From NCBI RefSeq assembly GCF_009909155.2, contig NZ_JAAAPM020000006.1, positions 1-64,000 on the forward strand: a DNA stretch of 64,000 bases, written 5' to 3'. The stretch is from Flavobacterium undicola (GTDB taxonomy: Bacteria > Bacteroidota > Bacteroidia > Flavobacteriales > Flavobacteriaceae). Shown piece after piece: positions 45,687 through 54,608 of this stretch (within the stretch, counting starts at the first letter, position 1; every line of letters starts with the position of its first letter). The notes below the pieces were generated by a model that made no database searches, was not told where the DNA came from, and saw only the letters and a program-made list of their open reading frames with translations. A program made the translations under genes and the position numbers.

Positions 45687-45704
45687 TAAGTTTGTATAAG
45701 TTTG
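45687..45704 (+). promoter_or_regulatory. Tandem -7 boxes before the ECF sigma gene
   Basis: TAAGTTTG occurs twice, at 45687-45694 and 45697-45704, as a 10-bp direct repeat TAAGTTTGTA. Both fit TAnnTTTG. The second would start transcription about 13 bases before the sigma ATG. Confidence 0.4.
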
Positions 45705-45723
45705 TATAGCAAAAATAAAAACT

Positions 45724-46254
45724 ATGAGCCAGGACGAATTATTAGTTTTAATCTACAGAAAGGACGAAAAAGCCTTTACACATCTTTATGATATGTATGC
45801 TAAAAGTTTATTTTCGGTGATTAGTGTTCTCATTAAAAATACGGAAGAAGCAGAAGATGTTCTGCAGGAAGTATTTGTAAAAATCTGGAAAAACTTAGAC
45901 AGTTATAACGAGAGTAAAGGTCGTTTTTACACTTGGATACTCAATATTGCCCGTAATACATCTATTGATAAATTACGTTCTAAAAACTTTAACAACAGTC
46001 AAAAAAACCTTTCTACAGATAATTTCGTAAATCTATTAGAAGACAGTAACAAACTGACGAACAAGGTTGATGGAATAGGAATGCAAGAATTTATTAAAAG
46101 ATTAAAACCTAAATGTATCCAAATAATAGATTTATTATTTTTTAAAGGCTATACCCAACAAGAAGCTGCGGAAGAACTGGAAATTCCTTTAGGAACAGTA
46201 AAAACGCACAACAGAAACTGTATTAATGATTTAAGAAACTATTTGAAAGTATAG
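45724..46254 (+). CDS. ECF RNA polymerase sigma factor
   Basis: A 176-residue sigma-70 family factor with region 2 (EEAEDVLQEVFVKIWKN, then GRFYTWILNIARNTSIDKLR) and region 4 (IIDLLFFKGYTQQEAAEELE with the helix-turn-helix and GTVKTHNRN). It directs RNA polymerase to a small regulon and should be held inactive by the membrane anti-sigma factor encoded four bases downstream. Pairing with an RskA-like rather than a FecR-like partner sets it apart from SusC-linked sigma factors. The divergent TonB receptor is a natural candidate target. Confidence 0.94.
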   Translation: MSQDELLVLIYRKDEKAFTHLYDMYAKSLFSVISVLIKNTEEAEDVLQEVFVKIWKNLDSYNESKGRFYTWILNIARNTSIDKLRSKNFNNSQKNLSTDNFVNLLEDSNKLTNKVDGIGMQEFIKRLKPKCIQIIDLLFFKGYTQQEAAEELEIPLGTVKTHNRNCINDLRNYLKV

Positions 46255-46258
46255 TACA

Positions 46259-47044
46259 ATGGAAACGAAAGAATATATAGAATCAGGCATATTAGAACTT
46301 TACGTTTACGGCTCATTAACTGAGACCGAAAGCGAAGAAGTAGCAGCAATGGCTAAAAAACACCCCGAAATTAATGCTGAAATTTTAGCAATTGAGAAAT
46401 CAATTGTAGCATTGTCTTCCAGTTTTTCTCCATTTCAATCTGCAGAAAATTACGCTAAAATAAAAGAAAAACTAGATTTAAAAGCAGCTGAAGTAATCCC
46501 AATGGCTCCTAAGAGAAATTGGTCTCAATTCATTGGCTGGGCTGCGGCAATACTATTATTAGTTGGTATTGGATTCCAATACAATCAATTGGAACAAACC
46601 AATAATCAAGTGGTAAATGCGACAAATGAAAAAGCTAAAGTAGAAAAAGAACTGAATGAATTAGCACTTAAAAAAGCAGCCATCGAAACTAATTTAGCCG
46701 TTATAAAAGACGAAAAAAATACTGTAGTTGCTCTTGCGGGTCAAACTGTAGCTCCAGAATCTTCAGCAAAAATATATTGGAACAAAGAAACTCAAAAAGT
46801 ATATGTTGATGCTTCCGGATTACCGCAACCTCCTAAAGGCATGGTGTATCAGGTTTGGGCTTTAAAATTAAATCCATTGACTCCTACAAGTATCGGATTG
46901 CTGGATAACTTTGATAAAAATGACCAACGCTTTTTTGCAGTCAATAATACTGGAGACGCTCAGGCATTTGGTATCACATTAGAACCAGCTGGCGGAAGTA
47001 TAACACCTACAATGGAACAATTGTATACGTTAGGAAAAGTATAA
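46259..47044 (+). CDS. RskA-type anti-sigma factor
   Basis: A 261-residue membrane protein. The N-terminal cytoplasmic part (residues 1-80, LELYVYGSLTETESEEVAAM) is the sigma-binding anti-sigma domain, without a zinc-binding HxxxCxxC motif. One membrane helix lies near 87-104 (FIGWAAAILLLVGIGF). A coiled-coil stretch (about 108-150) leads to the C-terminal RskA domain (PPKGMVYQVWALKLNPL, then FGITLEPAGGSITPTMEQLY) in the periplasm. It should trap the sigma factor until a signal causes its release or proteolysis. A strong terminator follows, so the two genes form one unit. Confidence 0.9.
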   Translation: METKEYIESGILELYVYGSLTETESEEVAAMAKKHPEINAEILAIEKSIVALSSSFSPFQSAENYAKIKEKLDLKAAEVIPMAPKRNWSQFIGWAAAILLLVGIGFQYNQLEQTNNQVVNATNEKAKVEKELNELALKKAAIETNLAVIKDEKNTVVALAGQTVAPESSAKIYWNKETQKVYVDASGLPQPPKGMVYQVWALKLNPLTPTSIGLLDNFDKNDQRFFAVNNTGDAQAFGITLEPAGGSITPTMEQLYTLGKV

Positions 47045-47066
47045 TTCAATTCAAAAATTAAATAGT

Positions 47067-47098
47067 AAAAAAGACTTTCTCACGAAAGTCTTTTTTTT
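47067..47098 (+). terminator. Terminator of the sigma/anti-sigma unit
   Basis: AAAAAAGACTTTC-TCAC-GAAAGTCTTTTTT forms a 13-bp stem with a T run, 22 bases after the anti-sigma stop. It lies just before the dus promoter region. Confidence 0.88.
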
Positions 47099-47150
47099 GT
47101 TTGATACAGTTGTAGTTTGTATTGATTATATTTGCACAATTATTTTTTTC

Positions 47151-48095
47151 ATGAGCTACACCCTTCTTTCTTCACCTCTTCAAGGATTTACTGATTTTCG
47201 TTTTAGAAATGCCCAAAATAAATATTTTGGAGGGATTGATACTTTTTATTCACCTTACATCCGTTTAAATGGAAAACTAGTTGTAAAATCGTCTTATCAA
47301 CGTGACTTACTTCCTGAAAATAATGAAGGATTAGAAGTCATTCCACAAATCATCACCAATGATGCTGAGGAATTTTTATTTGTTTCCAAGTATGTTCAGG
47401 AATTAGGGTACAAAGAACTCAATTGGAATTTGGGTTGTCCTTATCCCATGGTAACCAAATCAGGAATGGGTTCGGGATTGATTTGCCAAACCGAAAAAAT
47501 CAATGCAATTTTAGAAAAAGTACATGCCGAATCAGACATTATTGTATCAATGAAAATGCGCTTAGGTTATGACAACGCCGAAGAAATTCTGGATGTTTTA
47601 CCGCTGTTAGAACAATATCCCATCAAAAATGTGGCGATTCATGCCCGCATTGGAAAACAATTGTACAATGGTGGAGTGAATTTAGACGGTTTCCAACAAT
47701 GTGTAGACAATACCAAACTTAAACTATACTACAATGGCGATATTACCTCGGTAGCTCAATTTCACAAAATGCAGGAACGCTTTCCTACTATCGATCATTG
47801 GATGATAGGTCGCGGTTTGATAGCCGATCCCTTTTTACCGAGCATGATTAAAAACAACAGCTCCGAATATCCATCTAACAAAATGGAATTATTCAGCGAT
47901 TTCCACGATACTTTATACGCCGGTTATAGTGAATCACTATCTGGAGCAACCCATATTTTATTGAAAATGCACCATTTATGGGAGTACTTTTCGGTAATTT
48001 TTTCCAATCCACACAAAATCCATAAAAAGATAAAAAAGGCTAAAAGTATACGCAATTATGAACAAGCGGTTAGAGAAATTATTAAGGAAGGGTAA
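47151..48095 (+). CDS. tRNA-dihydrouridine synthase
   Basis: FMN enzyme that reduces uridines in the D-loop of tRNA. The start MSYTLLSSPLQGFTDFRFR gives the usual N-terminal strand of the barrel; the in-frame ATG 54 bases upstream lies within the terminator region. ELNWNLGCPYPMVTKSGMGS holds the catalytic cysteine, and NVAIHARIGKQLYNGGVNL and HWMIGRGLIADPF bind FMN and phosphate. It is a Dus of the DusC-like sort by length (314 residues), but which uridine it targets cannot be told. A TATATTTG box lies at 47127-47134. Confidence 0.93.
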   Translation: MSYTLLSSPLQGFTDFRFRNAQNKYFGGIDTFYSPYIRLNGKLVVKSSYQRDLLPENNEGLEVIPQIITNDAEEFLFVSKYVQELGYKELNWNLGCPYPMVTKSGMGSGLICQTEKINAILEKVHAESDIIVSMKMRLGYDNAEEILDVLPLLEQYPIKNVAIHARIGKQLYNGGVNLDGFQQCVDNTKLKLYYNGDITSVAQFHKMQERFPTIDHWMIGRGLIADPFLPSMIKNNSSEYPSNKMELFSDFHDTLYAGYSESLSGATHILLKMHHLWEYFSVIFSNPHKIHKKIKKAKSIRNYEQAVREIIKEG

Positions 48096-48214
48096 TTGAT
48101 ACTAAATCATTTGTCAGAGACTATTAAACCTTCATCAAATCACCCGTTAGATAAATGCGTTTTTGACCAGAGACAGTATTAGCCTAACCGTTCGTCTTGG
48201 TCTAATCGAAAAAC

Positions 48215-48316
48215 TCATGGTGTTGTAAAACTAACTCCGGTTCCATATGAGATTCCTTGATTATTCGTGGCATAAGCCCTTACATAATAAGTAGTGCCGC
48301 TTGATAAACCCGTAAG
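48215..48316 (-). pseudogene. Remnant of a fibronectin-type-III-like domain
   Basis: Directly after the TAA stop of the DUF1566 gene, in the same frame, the minus strand reads LTGLSSGTTYYVRAYATNNQ, then GISYGTGVSFTTP and a TGA. This is the second half of the FN3-like module common in Bacteroidota surface proteins, where it normally stands before a DUF1566 domain, not after it. It looks like the scar of a recombination between related genes. The rest of 48096-48214 shows no gene. Confidence 0.7.
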
Positions 48317-48976
48317 TTAAAATGTTCGCATAGCCCTGATATGACTATTTGAATTTTTACCAAACTGTGGTTGTCCGCCATTTCCCGGGGCCATGTGCTG
48401 TCGGATTGCGTTAGCAGAACTAACTTCTGAAGAGCTCCAGTACAAATAGGCGTTAACATTAGTAAAGTAAGACAAAGTCAAATAGATTTTGTTCAGTTCG
48501 TCTTTACTTGGCCAATACCAATCGGTGTAACCACCGCCAGCATAGTCATCACAAAGTTTCGCAGGTGTTCCCGCAGCATTGCAGATAGCTAATATGGTTG
48601 CAGTATTTGTAACTCCGGTACCAATTACTGTCCCTATAGCATTTGTTGCCACTCCGGGGCAACCCCAACCAGTATAGCCTACATCTTCATTGGACGCTAT
48701 AAGCCCGTGCGTTTCTCCTGGTACATAACCAGTATCTCCATTCTGAAAGAGATATACAATAGTACCTCCCTGATACTTAATACCCGGTCCTAACGGGCTG
48801 ATCGTAACATTTCCCGTTAGGGTCAATCCGTCGTAAAAACCAATACCCCCATTTTTATTCAGGTAAGAAGTAGTTGTTGATATGATTTGACCGTATTTGC
48901 TTATTCCCTGGGCAAATGTACCATTGGCAATAAACAAAACGATAGTGATAAGTAAATAGTTTTTAATGTTCCTCAT
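48317..48976 (-). CDS. DUF1566-like exported protein
   Basis: A 219-residue protein with a signal peptide (LLITIVLFIANGTFAQ). From about residue 65 it is a DUF1566/Lcl-type domain, related to the FGE-like or C-type lectin fold: YQGGTIVYLFQNGDTGY, then HGLIASNEDVGYTGWGCPG, GGYTDWYWPSKDELNKIY, and YWSSSEVSSANAIRQHM, ending RAMRTF. Domains of this kind often bind partners or cap surface fibres in Bacteroidota. Only 6 bases separate it from the large adhesin gene upstream, so the two are almost surely co-transcribed. Function is inferred only from context. Confidence 0.82.
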   Translation of the reverse strand: MRNIKNYLLITIVLFIANGTFAQGISKYGQIISTTTSYLNKNGGIGFYDGLTLTGNVTISPLGPGIKYQGGTIVYLFQNGDTGYVPGETHGLIASNEDVGYTGWGCPGVATNAIGTVIGTGVTNTATILAICNAAGTPAKLCDDYAGGGYTDWYWPSKDELNKIYLTLSYFTNVNAYLYWSSSEVSSANAIRQHMAPGNGGQPQFGKNSNSHIRAMRTF

Positions 48977-48982
48977 AACCTG

Positions 48983-51900
48983 TTAATAATAATAGTCAAA
49001 CTGAACTCGATCGCCTGCTGTCAATGCGTAAGCACCATTGTTGGCAGAAATATAAGTTAAAGTAGTGCCACTCACTGAATAAGCAGTATTACTTATTCTG
49101 ATACCATTCACATACATTTTTACCTTACTATTTGTCGAAGGTGTCTGCGTTAAAGTAAAACTGGTTTGAGCAGCTGTTGCTGTAAATTCATCAGCAACTT
49201 CTCTAACTAAATATGAGGTTGCATCTACACTACCATCCGCTTTTAAAAATTGAGAAGAGGTTCCTCCTGATTTTATGTAGGAAGCAGCCGTAATTGCAGC
49301 ACTTGTATTTACTGAAGTTACGTTGGTGTTACCTAATTGAATTTTATTACTAGCATTTACAACAGCTCCATTACCAATCGATGTGGCATTAGTTAAAGCA
49401 TCACTTGAAACATCAGCATTGTAACCAACAGCGGTATTGTTACTTCCCGTGGTATTAGAACCCATAGCTCCAAATCCAACTGCAACGTTAAGATTACCCT
49501 GGCTGTTGTTTAATAAAGACTCTGCTCCCATCGCCGTATTATAGTTCCCAATAGTATTTTCAGCCAAAGCTTCCTGCCCATAAGCGGCATTTTGATAACC
49601 AGTAGTATTATTTATCATCGTTAAATGACCAAAGGCAGCATTGTGATGACCAGTTGAATTGGATTCTAATGTTTCTAAACCAACAGCCGTATTACTTGAT
49701 CCTGTAACATTACCCAACATCGATTGTCGTCCGATAGAAATGTTTTGATTACCTGTAGAATTACTCGTTAATGCCTGATATCCAACAGCAATATTATCAT
49801 CCCCCGATGTAATGGAAGTTAGTGCTCCTGTACCAATACCTATATTTCTATCTGCACTACTCAGTACACCTGTAGTCCGGTGACCTATCAGTAAACTGTT
49901 TGAAAAATTAGCTCCTCCACTTTTAGAATCGCTAAGGCCGTCTAAAGTTGTTACTGCACTTGTTAAGTAAGTACTAGAATCAACACTACCGTCCGCTTTT
50001 AAAAATTGGGAAGATGTACCTCCGGATTTAACAATGGAAGTACCCGTTATTGCCCCACTTGAAGTAACGGCTCCAGCATTCCATATACCACTGGTAATAG
50101 TACCAACAGTATTTGCAGTACCCGATGCAGTAAGATTACCCGTTACATTCAATGTTCCACCAATTGCTGTATTACCGGATAAAGTAGCTGTTGTGCCGGT
50201 TAATCCTCCTGTCAATGTTCCACCTGCCAATGGCAAATACGTTGATGCTACACTCGCACTACTTACATATGTGTTTGAATCAACACTTCCATCCGCTTTT
50301 AAAAATTGAGAAGAGGTGCCTCCTGATTTAATATAGGAAGCAGCTGTAATCGCTGCACTGGTATTTACTGAAGTTACACTTCCATTACCCAACTGTATTT
50401 TATTGCTCGCCGTAACTATGGCACCATTACCTATTGCTGTCGCATTGGTTAAAGCAGAACTTGAAACGTCGGCATTGTAACCCACTGCGGTATTATTACT
50501 CCCCGTGGTATTAGACCCCATAGCTCCAAATCCAACGGCAATGTTAAAATTACCCTGGCTGTTGTTGTATAAAGATTCTGCTCCCATCGCCGTATTTTTA
50601 TTTCCGGTATCATTCAATTTCAAGGCTTCCTGCCCATAAGCAGCATTTTGATAACCAGTACTGTTACTTATCATAGTAAGATGACCAAAGGCAGCATTGT
50701 GATGACCAGTAGAATTTGATTCTAATGTTTCCAATCCAACTGCGGTATTACTAGATCCAGTTACATTACCCAACATAGATTGTCGCCCAATAGCAATGTT
50801 TTGATTACCTGTTGCATTACTGGTTAATGCTTGATATCCAACAGCAATATTATCATCTCCTTGCGTAATTGAGGATAATGCACCAAAACCAATACCTATA
50901 TTTCTATCTGCACTACTCAGTACACCTGTAGTTCGGTGACCTATCAGTAAACTGTTTGAAAAGTTTGCGCCTCCACTTTTAGAATCGCTAAGGCCATCTA
51001 AAGTTGTCACTGCACTTGTTAAATAAGTACTAGAATCAACACTACCGTCCGCTTTTAAAAATTGGGAAGAAGTACCTCCGGACTTGATTAAAGATGTACC
51101 GGTAATTGCCCCAGCAGAAAAATTGCCGGAAGCATCTCTTGCAACAATAGCACTTGCCGTGTTGGCGGAAGTGGCTGTAGTCGCTGAGTTAGACACCTTT
51201 CCAGCAGTTGATATGGTAGCCAACTTAGTATCTACAATACCTGCAGTTGCAGAAACTTTGCTATTGTCTATAGCTCCTGACGCAATTGTTGGTGAGTTTG
51301 CAGTTCCTGTTAAGTCCCCTGCTAGTTGTACTTTACCCTTTATCAATGTAGTGGCATCAGGAGTAGCGTTTGTAGCGATACTATTATCTACATACGTTTT
51401 TACCGATTTAACACTTGGGTATTTCGTGTCTGAAGCGCCATCCGTAGTCACATCGGTACTTTTATTTGCCAAAGCTTCTTTTGTCCCTTCTGCTGTGGTG
51501 GCACGAGTTACTTCGGTAGCTAAATCTGTGGTTAATGTGTTTTCAACATTCGTAGCTCTTGTAACTTCTGCGGCTAACGCTGTTGAACCTGTGGAAGATG
51601 TCGCGTCAACATACGTTTTTACCGATTTCACACTTGGGTATTTCGTATCTGAAGCTCCGTCAGTTGTAACATTAGTGCTTTTGTTTGCCAAGTCTTCTTT
51701 CAGTAAGTCTGCAGCTGTTCTGTTCGTTACTTCAGTAGCTAAGTTGGCTGTCAAAGTAGCATCAGCGGAAGTTCTTGCAGCAGTTTCAGTTGCCAAATTA
51801 GCAGCAACCGTGTTTTCAGCAGCTGTAGCACGAGTTACTTCATTAGCCAAAGCTGTTGAAGCAGATGCAGCATTGGTATCTACATAGGTTTTTACCGATT

Positions 51901-53971
51901 TTACACTTGGATATTTAGTATCTGAAGTTCCGTCAGTTGTAACATTAGTACTTTTGTTAGCCAAGTCTTCTTTCAGTAAGTCGGCGGCTGTTCTGTTAGT
52001 TACTTCAGTAGCTAAGTTGGTTGTCAAAGTAGCATCAGCGGAAGTTCTTGCCGAAGTTTCAGCAGTTAAATTAGTAGCAATTGTATTTTCTGCAGCTGTA
52101 GCACGAGTTACTTCATTAGCTAAAGCTGTTGTGGCAGATGCAGTACTAGCATCAACATAGGTTTTCACCGATTTTACACTTGGATATTTAGTATCTGAAG
52201 TTCCGTCGGTTGTAACATTAGTGCTTTTGTTTGCCAAATCTTCTTTCAATAAGTCGGCGGCTGTTCTGTTTGTTACTTCGGTAGCTAAGTTAGCTGTCAA
52301 AGTAGCATCAGCTGAAGTTCTTGCCGAAGTTTCTGTTGTTAAGTTAGTAGCAATCGTGTTTTCTGCAGCTGTAGCACGAGTTACTTCATTAGCCAAAGCT
52401 GTTGAAGCAGATGCTGCATTGGTATCTACATAGGTTTTTACCGATTTTACACTTGGATATTTAGTATCTGAAGTTCCGTCAGTTGTAACATTAGTGCTTT
52501 TGTTAGCCAAATCTTCTTTCAATAAGTCTGCAGCTGTTCTGTTTGTTACTTCAGTAGCTAAGTTGGCTGTCAAAGTAGCATCAGCGGAAGTTCTTGCAGC
52601 AGTTTCAGTGCTTAAGTTTGTAGTTAACGTATTATTTGCAGCTGTTCTATTGGTTACTTCAGTAGCTAAGTTAGTTGTCAAAGTTGCATCAGCTGAAGTT
52701 CTTGCCGAAGTTTCAGCAGTTAAATTGGTAGCAATTGTATTTTCTGCAGCTGTAGCACGAGTTACTTCATTAGCCAAAGCTGTTGAAGCAGATGCTGCAT
52801 TGGTATCTACATAGGTTTTTACCGATTTTACACTTGGATATTTAGTATCTGAAGTTCCATCGGTTGTAACATTAATGCTTTTGTTTGCCAAGTCTTCTTT
52901 CAGTAAGTCTGCAGCTGTTCTGTTCGTTACTTCAGTAGCTAAGTTAGTTGTCAAAGTAGCATCAGCGGAAGTTCTTGCAGCAGTTTCTGTACTTAAGTTT
53001 GTAGTTAACGTATTATTTGCAGCTGTTCTATTGGTTACTTCAGTAGCTAAGTTAGTTGTCAAAGTAGCATCAGCAGAAGTTCTTGTAGCAGTTTCAGTGC
53101 TTAAATTTGTAGTTAACGTATTATCTGCAGCTGTTCTGTTGGCTACTTCAGTAGCTAAGTTGGTTGTTAAAGTATTATTTGCAGCAGTGCGATTATTGGT
53201 TTCCGTAACCAAATTAGCAGCAATAGTATTTTCCGCAGTTGTAGCGCGGGTTATTTCGTTAGTCAAAGCCGTTGAAGACAATGTAGCGCTTGCATCTACA
53301 TAGGTTTTTACCGATTTTACACTTGGATATTTAGTATCTGAAGTTCCGTCGGTTGTAACATTAGTACTTTTGTTTGCTGCATTTTCTTTTAAATTTAATG
53401 CTGTTTGTGTAGCCGTACTTATCGGTTTATTTAAATCTGTTGTATTATCTACATTGTTTATTTGTAAATTAGTTCTGGCTCCTAAAACGGTAATAGCATT
53501 AGTACCTCCATTTTCTATAGCGACAACACCAGTCACATTTTCAGCACTTATTGCCGAAAAAGCCAGTGGAGCATAACTAAATTCCTGACTGCTAATCTCA
53601 GTATAAGTAGTACAATTTCCATTGATATTAATTCCAACAATTAAACTTTTCTTTGAAGAACTCCAAACAATAGACTTAAAAGAAGCTGCATATCCTGCAG
53701 TTTGTGTCCCTTTACCAATAACTAAATTGACCATCCCAAAACCGTCTGTTTTTATTTGCACCGTTTCCTGGTATTCTATATTCGAAAATTCATCAACAAA
53801 TTTAAATACCATACAGATATCCTTATTGACAACGGGGCTACTGACATTATTTACCCCCGGTAATTGTTCGCCTTTAGGATTTAAAATTATAGCTTGATAG
53901 CTTATCCCATTCGTTTGAGCAAAAGTCTTAGTTGCTACAAAAAGTATAAAAAGTATAACTATTTTTTTCAT
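48983..53971 (-). CDS. Large tail-fibre-like and YadA-head-like adhesin
   Basis: A 1662-residue exported protein (signal peptide ending TKTFAQ). Residues about 20-140 match a domain that often opens Bacteroidota fibre proteins: ISYQAIILNPKGEQLPG, then EYQETVQIKTDGFGMVNLVI. Residues about 170-890 are helical, Thr/Asn/Ala-rich 18-residue modules (LTTNLATEVTNRTAANNT type) with seven copies of TKYPSVKSVKTYVD. A phage-tail-like stretch follows (TLIKGKVQLAGDLTGTA). Two large blocks then hold YadA-head-like repeats (NIAIGRQSMLG, NTAVGLETLESNSTG, NNTAVGYNADVSS). The end (about 75 residues) is beta-rich, finishing RVQFDYYY; there is no type A or B T9SS tail. A long trimeric surface fibre is the best guess. 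The gene sits between an OMP gene and a DUF1566 gene, 7 and 6 bases away. Confidence 0.85.
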   Translation of the reverse strand: MKKIVILFILFVATKTFAQTNGISYQAIILNPKGEQLPGVNNVSSPVVNKDICMVFKFVDEFSNIEYQETVQIKTDGFGMVNLVIGKGTQTAGYAASFKSIVWSSSKKSLIVGININGNCTTYTEISSQEFSYAPLAFSAISAENVTGVVAIENGGTNAITVLGARTNLQINNVDNTTDLNKPISTATQTALNLKENAANKSTNVTTDGTSDTKYPSVKSVKTYVDASATLSSTALTNEITRATTAENTIAANLVTETNNRTAANNTLTTNLATEVANRTAADNTLTTNLSTETATRTSADATLTTNLATEVTNRTAANNTLTTNLSTETAARTSADATLTTNLATEVTNRTAADLLKEDLANKSINVTTDGTSDTKYPSVKSVKTYVDTNAASASTALANEVTRATAAENTIATNLTAETSARTSADATLTTNLATEVTNRTAANNTLTTNLSTETAARTSADATLTANLATEVTNRTAADLLKEDLANKSTNVTTDGTSDTKYPSVKSVKTYVDTNAASASTALANEVTRATAAENTIATNLTTETSARTSADATLTANLATEVTNRTAADLLKEDLANKSTNVTTDGTSDTKYPSVKSVKTYVDASTASATTALANEVTRATAAENTIATNLTAETSARTSADATLTTNLATEVTNRTAADLLKEDLANKSTNVTTDGTSDTKYPSVKSVKTYVDTNAASASTALANEVTRATAAENTVAANLATETAARTSADATLTANLATEVTNRTAADLLKEDLANKSTNVTTDGASDTKYPSVKSVKTYVDATSSTGSTALAAEVTRATNVENTLTTDLATEVTRATTAEGTKEALANKSTDVTTDGASDTKYPSVKSVKTYVDNSIATNATPDATTLIKGKVQLAGDLTGTANSPTIASGAIDNSKVSATAGIVDTKLATISTAGKVSNSATTATSANTASAIVARDASGNFSAGAITGTSLIKSGGTSSQFLKADGSVDSSTYLTSAVTTLDGLSDSKSGGANFSNSLLIGHRTTGVLSSADRNIGIGFGALSSITQGDDNIAVGYQALTSNATGNQNIAIGRQSMLGNVTGSSNTAVGLETLESNSTGHHNAAFGHLTMISNSTGYQNAAYGQEALKLNDTGNKNTAMGAESLYNNSQGNFNIAVGFGAMGSNTTGSNNTAVGYNADVSSSALTNATAIGNGAIVTASNKIQLGNGSVTSVNTSAAITAASYIKSGGTSSQFLKADGSVDSNTYVSSASVASTYLPLAGGTLTGGLTGTTATLSGNTAIGGTLNVTGNLTASGTANTVGTITSGIWNAGAVTSSGAITGTSIVKSGGTSSQFLKADGSVDSSTYLTSAVTTLDGLSDSKSGGANFSNSLLIGHRTTGVLSSADRNIGIGTGALTSITSGDDNIAVGYQALTSNSTGNQNISIGRQSMLGNVTGSSNTAVGLETLESNSTGHHNAAFGHLTMINNTTGYQNAAYGQEALAENTIGNYNTAMGAESLLNNSQGNLNVAVGFGAMGSNTTGSNNTAVGYNADVSSDALTNATSIGNGAVVNASNKIQLGNTNVTSVNTSAAITAASYIKSGGTSSQFLKADGSVDATSYLVREVADEFTATAAQTSFTLTQTPSTNSKVKMYVNGIRISNTAYSVSGTTLTYISANNGAYALTAGDRVQFDYYY
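49233..51110 (-). repeat. Duplicated head block, 1056-bp offset
   Basis: About 815 bp starting at 49233 recurs from 50289 with an offset of exactly 1056 bp (for example CCATCCGCTTTT at 49233 and 50289, CAACACTACCGTCC at 49981 and 51037). The copies differ at scattered sites. The offset is 352 codons, so the frame is kept. The 240 bp between the copies do not match. Confidence 0.85.
51386..53304 (-). repeat. 54-bp-quantised stalk repeats in the adhesin gene
   Basis: The conserved start ATCTACATAGG/ATCAACATAGG occurs at 51386, 51605, 51878, 52151, 52424, 52805 and 53294. Spacings are 219, 273, 273, 273, 381 and 489 bp. Each differs from 273 by a multiple of 54 bp (18 codons), so length changes come in whole modules and never break the frame. 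Confidence 0.88.
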
Positions 53972-53978
53972 ATCGCTT

Positions 53979-54608
53979 TTAATTAATGTTGAAATGAACT
54001 CCTAATTCTAATTGATTCGTCCTGAATGATAATTTTTCCTTTAAAGAATTGGTAATATTTATACTCTGACAAAAATCATATCCAAGACTTAAACCTCCAA
54101 ATGAAGGAATATTATATTTTACCATTAAACCAGCCGAAGATTCTAAGATAATTCCCGAAAATTCTTTTTGATGCATTAAATCATAATAAATACCATTTAC
54201 TTCTTGTTTCCCATAAATTAGAGAAGAAGCATTTAGAGCTGTTTTAACCAAAAAATCAATACTGTTTTTTGAATTGGTTTTATAAGAATAAAATTGATAC
54301 ATCAAACCACCTTGTAAACCAAGATACTGCGTATCCCATCGATAAGAATTCGCTGAGTTCCCTCCTATTGCGTTATAATCATTTAAGGAAAGTCCTAATG
54401 AATACAATATTTTTTTGTTTATCAAAGGTTTTGTAAAACCAATTTCATAAAAATTTCCAGTTCCACTCTGGATATTTGGATTTACCTGAAGATTAGCATC
54501 TTTATAAAGGTACTTTGTGTAATTTTTACCTGTAGTAAAATAAATTTCCTGAGAAAAGATGCTTGCAGATGACAATAGAAAAATAAGTAGTAAGTAGTTT
54601 TTTATCAT
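53979..54608 (-). CDS. Outer-membrane beta-barrel protein of the adhesin operon
   Basis: A 209-residue protein with a signal peptide (LLLIFLLSSASIFSQ) and alternating amphipathic strands (GTGNFYEIGFTKPLINKKIL, YLGLQGGLMYQFYS, LSFRTNQLELGVHFNIN at the C-terminus), as in small outer-membrane barrels of about eight to twelve strands. It lies 7 bases before the adhesin gene and overlaps the T9SS protein gene by four bases. It may anchor or export the adhesin, in the manner of PorP-like partners, but it is not a clear PorP/SprF family member. Function inferred. Confidence 0.78.
   Translation of the reverse strand: MIKNYLLLIFLLSSASIFSQEIYFTTGKNYTKYLYKDANLQVNPNIQSGTGNFYEIGFTKPLINKKILYSLGLSLNDYNAIGGNSANSYRWDTQYLGLQGGLMYQFYSYKTNSKNSIDFLVKTALNASSLIYGKQEVNGIYYDLMHQKEFSGIILESSAGLMVKYNIPSFGGLSLGYDFCQSINITNSLKEKLSFRTNQLELGVHFNIN

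Noticed and set aside
51084..53303. Long open frames on the plus strand opposite the adhesin gene
   Set aside because: They are by-products of the repeated Thr/Ala/Asn codons of the minus-strand gene; they lack starts with context, conserved domains and stable composition.
49233..53304. CRISPR or DNA-level repeat array
   Set aside because: The repeats are coding, in frame, and differ by codon-level changes; no direct-repeat/spacer layout exists.
48983..53971. Prophage tail-fibre gene
   Set aside because: No phage structural, lysis or integrase gene is nearby, and the protein has a signal peptide with operon partners of envelope type.
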